Assembly: GCA_027341315.1 (NCBI GenBank)
Contig: DAIENA010000024.1
Location: forward strand, 1 to 7,696
Reading direction: 5' to 3'
From: an archaeon
GTDB lineage: Archaea > Nanobdellota > Nanobdellia > Pacearchaeales > GW2011-AR1
Length of the DNA: 7,696 nt
In this document: positions 5,630 through 7,696 of the stretch, in pieces
Position numbering within the stretch: the first letter of the stretch is position 1
Layout: every line of letters begins with the position of its first letter
Program-made: the position numbers and the translations under genes
Notes under the pieces: model-generated
Seen by the model: the letters and a program-made list of their open reading frames with translations, nothing else
What the model was told of the DNA's origin: nothing
Databases searched by the model: none

Positions 5630-6184
5630 TTAGTCAAAGTCCACAAAAATTATCTGAGCTTTTGACATCTTCCTGTAAAAATCTAAATCGGGAACTTTCT
5701 TCTTGGAATCAAAAATTATCAGATTAAGCCCCTCCCAAAACAAGAACCATCCGGCGGGTTCCGACAAAACTGAAAGGAAAGTCAGAAAAAAATCAGAAGT
5801 TCCTTTTGTCAAGAAAAAAGTTGCAACAAACATAAAAATTATTCCGAAAAAAACAAACAAGGCCCCTTCTTTTAGAAGTTTTCTTTTTGTATCCTCAAGG
5901 TTTTGAAGTGTATGTTTGAAATGTTCTTTTAACCTTTTTTTTATTATAGACTCTTTACGAAAATCTCTTTTGTTTTTTGGAACAAGAAATTTTATTTCAA
6001 TTCCGCCGGTCTTTTTCTCCTTGCTCGCACGATTCATTTCCGAAAGTAAATCTTCAGAAATAAGTTTTTGGGAATACGGACGGGAATCAAAGTCCGAAAA
6101 AATGTAATCGTAATCCTCAATCCACAAACCGATGTCGGAGAGTTGTCCAAGCTTCTTCTCCTCTTTTGAACTTTCCATGTTCAT
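5630..6184 (-). CDS. Conserved two-helix membrane protein of an orphan family
   Basis: This 184-residue protein has a soluble N-terminal region bearing DYDYIFSDFDSRPYS (24-38), then SEDLLSEMNRASKEK (43-57) and a strand IEIKFLVP (62-69). A basic helix with IKKRLKEHF (81-89) precedes two membrane spans at about 107-126 and 131-158. The second contains EPAGWF (142-147). The C-terminus carries LDFYRKMSKAQIIF. From memory, this combination (Y-D-x-I-F-S-D-F-D-x-R-P-Y-S, basic helix, two spans with E-P-A-G-W, Y-x-K-M-S) marks a family present in many archaea and bacteria and usually annotated only as hypothetical. Both termini are probably cytoplasmic, with the family motif facing the cytosol. Met3 (6178) is an alternative start; a minus-strand TTTTTTA box lies at about 6207-6201. 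It is the next gene downstream of tRNA-Val and its repeats. Confidence 0.8.
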   Translation of the reverse strand: MNMESSKEEKKLGQLSDIGLWIEDYDYIFSDFDSRPYSQKLISEDLLSEMNRASKEKKTGGIEIKFLVPKNKRDFRKESIIKKRLKEHFKHTLQNLEDTKRKLLKEGALFVFFGIIFMFVATFFLTKGTSDFFLTFLSVLSEPAGWFLFWEGLNLIIFDSKKKVPDLDFYRKMSKAQIIFVDFD

Positions 6185-6200
6185 AATAACAAAATCGGGT

Positions 6201-6210
6201 TAAAAAATCT
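6201..6210 (-). promoter_or_regulatory. TATA-like box of the 5630-6184 gene
   Basis: AGATTTTTTA on the minus strand, centred about 22 nt before Met1 and 28 nt before Met3 of the membrane-protein gene. It lies immediately past the outermost tRNA-Val 3'-end repeat. Confidence 0.35.
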
Positions 6211-6219
6211 TATGTTAAG

Positions 6220-6236
6220 TGGTCCATGGAGGAATC
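6220..6236 (-). repeat. Outer partial copy of the tRNA-Val 3' end (copy 3, distal part)
   Basis: GATTCCTCCATGGACCA on the minus strand is an exact 17-nt match to tRNA-Val from the T-loop through the discriminator base. No 5' half of a tRNA is present. A further 10-nt tRNA match lies 56 bp away at 6293-6302. Confidence 0.8.
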
Positions 6237-6292
6237 TACTCGCGATTTGCATCGTTGAGAACATTTGTGATAATGACGACGAAAGACGTTCG

Positions 6293-6302
6293 CCTCCGCC
6301 TT
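6293..6302 (-). repeat. Partial tRNA-Val match (copy 3, proximal part)
   Basis: AAGGCGGAGG on the minus strand equals the variable region plus 5' T-stem of tRNA-Val (6414-6405). Together with 6220-6236 it reconstitutes the T-arm and 3' end, with three T-loop bases replaced by 56 bp. A 10-nt match alone would be weak; the order and orientation strengthen it. Confidence 0.45.
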
Positions 6303-6322
6303 TACAGCTTCGGTCCGAAAAG

Positions 6323-6350
6323 AAATGGTCCATGGAGGAATCGGACCTCC
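6323..6350 (-). repeat. Inner copy of the tRNA-Val T-arm, acceptor 3' strand and flank (copy 2)
   Basis: This is an exact 28-nt direct repeat of 6382-6409. It covers the whole T-stem and loop (GGAGG-TCCGATT-CCTCC), the 3' acceptor strand ATGGACC, the discriminator A and three flanking T. The matching 5' acceptor, D-arm and anticodon arm are absent, so it is not a second tRNA. The limits (T-stem to just past the tRNA end) are those of a typical tRNA attachment core. Confidence 0.85.
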
Positions 6351-6384
6351 CATCGAATTTATGAGATGACAGGGACGATTAAAA

Positions 6385-6455
6385 TGGTCCATGGAGGAAT
6401 CGGACCTCCGCCTTCTCGGTGTAAACGAGATGTTCTACCATTAGACTAATGGACC
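6385..6455 (-). tRNA. tRNA-Val (anticodon UAC)
   Basis: A complete 71-nt cloverleaf can be drawn. The acceptor is GGTCCAT/ATGGACC with discriminator A. The D-arm is GTCT/GAAC with a GG-containing loop; one C-A mismatch and one T-G pair weaken the stem. The anticodon arm is TCTCG-TTTACAC-CGAGA with anticodon TAC (plus-strand 6421-6423), reading GUA and, by wobble, other Val codons. The variable loop has 4 nt and the T-arm is GGAGG-TCCGATT-CCTCC. No intron and no encoded CCA are present; T-rich sequence follows. The T-loop has C rather than T at position 55, as does the tRNA-Gly in this window. Its 3' end is repeated twice downstream. The promoter lies within the 21-bp repeat at 6478-6498. Confidence 0.93.
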
Positions 6456-6477
6456 AAACATAAATGAAATATTATTT

Positions 6478-6498
6478 AGTTTTAAAAATGTTTCTTAA
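6478..6498. repeat. 21-bp direct repeat, left copy
   Basis: Exact 21-bp match to 7124-7144; core TTTTAAAAATGTTTCTTAA. The two copies bracket the plus-strand orphan gene at 6575-7123. On the minus strand this copy contains the probable TATA box of tRNA-Val. Confidence 0.9.
6480..6488 (-). promoter_or_regulatory. TATA-like box for tRNA-Val
   Basis: TTTTTAAAA on the minus strand, centred about 29 nt upstream of the mature tRNA 5' end (6455). It allows a few nucleotides of 5' leader for RNase P trimming. Confidence 0.4.
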
Positions 6499-6543
6499 GA
6501 ATATAAAACTTCCTGGATTTTATTAAATTTTTAGTTTTGAGAA

Positions 6544-6553
6544 AATATTAAAA
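6544..6553 (+). promoter_or_regulatory. TATA-like box of the 6575-7123 gene
   Basis: AATATTAAAA is centred about 26 nt before the ATG at 6575. No Shine-Dalgarno is present, again suggesting a leaderless mRNA. Confidence 0.45.
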
Positions 6554-6574
6554 CTCTGCATACTAATAAATAAG

Positions 6575-7123
6575 ATGGAAAAATTGTATTATGTTAGTTT
6601 AAATGACTGTAATGGTTCTGCAATAAATAAAAAATTTGTCGGAGGAATAGTTTATACTCTCGCAAAAACGGAAGAAATCGCTATTGGAAAAACACTAAAA
6701 AATATTAGTCATGATATGACAAGAGGGATGATTATGGGAGAGATTGAGGTAGGGGAAGTCATATTATTTGATGATGAGGTAGAGAAAAACATCCGAAAAG
6801 CGGTTGATTCTTTATTCGGAAAGTCGAATTATTATTTTTACGGAATAACTTTTTTAAATAGCGAAAATTCTTCATCTATATCTGATGAATATAAAATCAT
6901 TGTTTCAAATACCGTCGCGCAATCCGAAGAAGAAGCCTTGGGTAGATTGATTTTGCACTGTCCGGATCCGATAATGAAAAATCCTTCAGATATCGGTTTG
7001 ACTTTATCAACACTTCATAAAGTTTCTTTAATTGATAAAATAAATCTTGGTCAAAAAGAAAGAAGTTTGCTTGTTAAAGAAATGCAGCGGTACTGGCTGC
7101 CCGAAAAAAATAAAAATGCCTGA
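6575..7123 (+). CDS. Hypothetical protein with an apparent internal duplication
   Basis: This 182-residue soluble protein is not recognised. Two segments resemble each other: residues 5-42 (YYVSLNDCNG...TLAKTEEIAIGKTL) and 87-125 (YFYGITFLNS...NTVAQSEEEALGRL). Both read as aromatic-rich strand, polar turn with N...S, second strand, T-x-A-x-x-E-E-x-A-x-G, then helix. This suggests a tandem strand-strand-helix unit of the sort seen in small binding domains, but no catalytic motif is visible. The C-terminus is basic. It is bracketed by an exact 21-bp direct repeat, the right copy starting at the base after its TGA, and lies between divergent tRNA-Val and co-oriented tRNA-Gly. CpG content (19 in 549 bp) is between the low and high classes of this window. 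It could be cargo of a mobile or duplicated segment. Confidence 0.72.
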   Translation: MEKLYYVSLNDCNGSAINKKFVGGIVYTLAKTEEIAIGKTLKNISHDMTRGMIMGEIEVGEVILFDDEVEKNIRKAVDSLFGKSNYYFYGITFLNSENSSSISDEYKIIVSNTVAQSEEEALGRLILHCPDPIMKNPSDIGLTLSTLHKVSLIDKINLGQKERSLLVKEMQRYWLPEKNKNA

Positions 7124-7144
7124 AGTTTTAAAAATGTTTCTTAA
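7124..7144. repeat. 21-bp direct repeat, right copy
   Basis: Exact copy of 6478-6498, abutting the stop codon of the orphan gene. It lies about 50 bp upstream of tRNA-Gly and outside that gene's own TATA-like box. Confidence 0.9.
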
Positions 7145-7167
7145 TAAGGTTTTATTAATAATTAATC

Positions 7168-7176
7168 TTTTAAATA
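7168..7176 (+). promoter_or_regulatory. TATA-like box for tRNA-Gly
   Basis: TTTTAAATA is centred 25 nt before the mature 5' end of tRNA-Gly at 7197, the standard archaeal spacing. Confidence 0.5.
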
Positions 7177-7196
7177 ATGAAGACAAATAATTTTAT

Positions 7197-7267
7197 GCGG
7201 AAGTAGTTAAATGGTAGAATGCGACCTTGCCAAGGTTGTGACCCGGGTCCGATTCCCGGTTTCCGCA
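7197..7267 (+). tRNA. tRNA-Gly (anticodon GCC)
   Basis: A 71-nt cloverleaf can be drawn. The acceptor is GCGGAAG/TTTCCGC with one G-T pair, and the discriminator is A. The D-arm is GTTA/GAAT (weak, with G-T and A-G oppositions) with a GG loop. The anticodon arm is CGACC-TTGCCAA-GGTTG with anticodon GCC at 7229-7231, reading Gly GGC/GGU. The variable loop has 4 nt and the T-arm is CCGGG-TCCGATT-CCCGG. There is no intron and no encoded CCA (TCGAA follows). As in tRNA-Val, T-loop position 55 is C where nearly all tRNAs have U/pseudouridine. Its own TATA-like box lies 25 nt upstream. The SemiSWEET gene starts 48 bp downstream with a separate promoter. Confidence 0.95.
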
Positions 7268-7285
7268 TCGAACTAAACTAGCAAA

Positions 7286-7295
7286 CTTTATAATT
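7286..7295 (+). promoter_or_regulatory. TATA box of the SemiSWEET gene
   Basis: CTTTATAATT is centred about 26 nt before the ATG at 7316. This supports the upstream Met1 rather than Met8 as the start and a leaderless mRNA. Confidence 0.5.
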
Positions 7296-7315
7296 AACTT
7301 TTTATTGGTTAAATA

Positions 7316-7672
7316 ATGGTAATCAGCGGACACGGGATGCATCACTTTGACATAAGAAAAAGGATTCACGAAAAACACGAAAAATTTCCGAGCCCCGACA
7401 AAAAAATAAGAATTCTCGATAACATCACTTACGTCGTCGGTATTCTTGGACCCGTCATGGTTTTGCCGCAGATTTTAAAGATATTTCTTTTGAAAGACGC
7501 AAAAAGTATTTCGTTCTTGACGGACATCACGCTGACGCTTTTTTCCTTCGTCTGGTTGGGATACGGAATTACTCACAAAGAAAAACCAATAATCATTTCA
7601 AACATTCTCTGGATTGTAACAGAAATGGTTCTCCTCGTCGGAATTATCCTTTACGGAAGCGGATTTTTTTAA
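7316..7672 (+). CDS. SemiSWEET/PQ-loop family sugar transporter
   Basis: This 118-residue membrane protein has one three-helix bundle, the size class of prokaryotic SemiSWEETs, which dimerise to move sugars down their gradient. Spans are at about 36-57, 66-84 and 91-114. The first carries the diagnostic P-Q (51-52) in GPVMVLPQILKIF. The next helix begins after D-A-K-S-I-S-F-L-T and ends at FVWLGYG with Trp80. The third holds IISNILWI with Asn96. The 16-residue spacing of Trp80 and Asn96 equals, as I recall, that of the substrate-binding Trp/Asn pair of a characterised SemiSWEET. An Asp (70) stands where an aromatic is frequent. The N-terminal 35 residues are a cytosolic, basic, His-rich extension (His at 6, 9, 10, 18, 21), longer than in minimal SemiSWEETs. 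Met8 is an alternative start. Substrate is not predictable. Confidence 0.82.
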   Translation: MVISGHGMHHFDIRKRIHEKHEKFPSPDKKIRILDNITYVVGILGPVMVLPQILKIFLLKDAKSISFLTDITLTLFSFVWLGYGITHKEKPIIISNILWIVTEMVLLVGIILYGSGFF

Positions 7673-7696
7673 ATTATTCGAGTAAAAGTTTTTCAA

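Noticed and set aside
6260..6310. Possible box C/D guide RNA (plus-strand GTGATAA and ATGACGA near 6267-6279).
   Set aside because: Both C-box matches are imperfect and no CTGA D-box lies at a suitable distance.
6220..6384. Additional complete or split tRNA genes (3' halves in the style of Nanoarchaeum).
   Set aside because: The copies start at the T-stem, not near the anticodon as split 3' halves do. No 5' acceptor strand or anticodon arm can be drawn.
6323..6409. Two 28-bp repeats with a 31-bp spacer, resembling a minimal CRISPR array.
   Set aside because: The repeat is the T-arm and 3' end of the adjacent tRNA-Val. The third copy is shorter and irregularly spaced, and there are no cas genes in the window.
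6219..6449. Plus-strand ORF of 76 codons beginning MVHGGI, with the motif repeated.
   Set aside because: It is the reverse strand of tRNA-Val and its repeated 3' ends; the repeated peptide comes from the tRNA repeat. There is no promoter-like box or Shine-Dalgarno.

Overview
The window looks like a piece of a small-genome, AT-rich archaeal chromosome, most likely a DPANN-type archaeon (Woesearchaeota/Pacearchaeota-like). That placement is inferred. It rests on archaeal/eukaryotic-type ribosomal proteins (eL35/L35Ae and the start of an L10e-type uL16), an archaeal-style THUMP/TRM11 RNA methyltransferase, and TATA-like boxes centred about 26 nt upstream of start codons with almost no 5' leader. 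Both tRNA genes lack an encoded CCA. No bacterial -35/-10 architecture is evident.

Layout. Bases 1-555 (minus strand) are a ribosomal-protein operon: L35Ae, then a 63-residue protein of unknown function overlapping it by ATGA, then the first 36 codons of L10e/uL16 running off the window edge. Bases 661-1254 (minus) encode an unrecognised protein with very low CpG content. Bases 1315-2427 (minus) encode a TRM11/TrmG10-family N2-guanine-type methyltransferase with an atypical EPDLG motif IV. Two plus-strand genes follow: a small multi-pass membrane protein (2493-2948) and a double-hotdog MaoC/HTD2-like protein (2994-3809). The latter meets, tail to tail at a shared TTAA, a 589-residue minus-strand nucleotidyltransferase-HEPN-like protein (3806-5575). 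That protein appears to carry a second, degenerate nucleotidyltransferase domain in front of the active one. Bases 5630-6184 (minus) encode a two-helix membrane protein of a widespread orphan family.

Bases 6185-7267 are the most unusual part. A tRNA-Val(UAC) gene on the minus strand is followed by two degraded copies of its own 3' end; the second is split by 56 bp at the T-loop. Across the tRNA-Val promoter lies a plus-strand orphan gene (6575-7123) bracketed by an exact 21-bp direct repeat, followed by tRNA-Gly(GCC) and a SemiSWEET-family sugar-transporter gene. This tRNA-Val to tRNA-Gly interval resembles a recombination or integration hotspot, although no integrase lies in the window.

How the genes work together: the left end is translation machinery, and the methyltransferase fits tRNA maturation. 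The other genes look like independently promoted single-gene units rather than one pathway. I do not see a defence island, secretion system or other multi-gene novel system. The best candidates for something undescribed are the tRNA 3'-end repeat array, the direct-repeat-flanked orphan gene, and the tandem nucleotidyltransferase protein.
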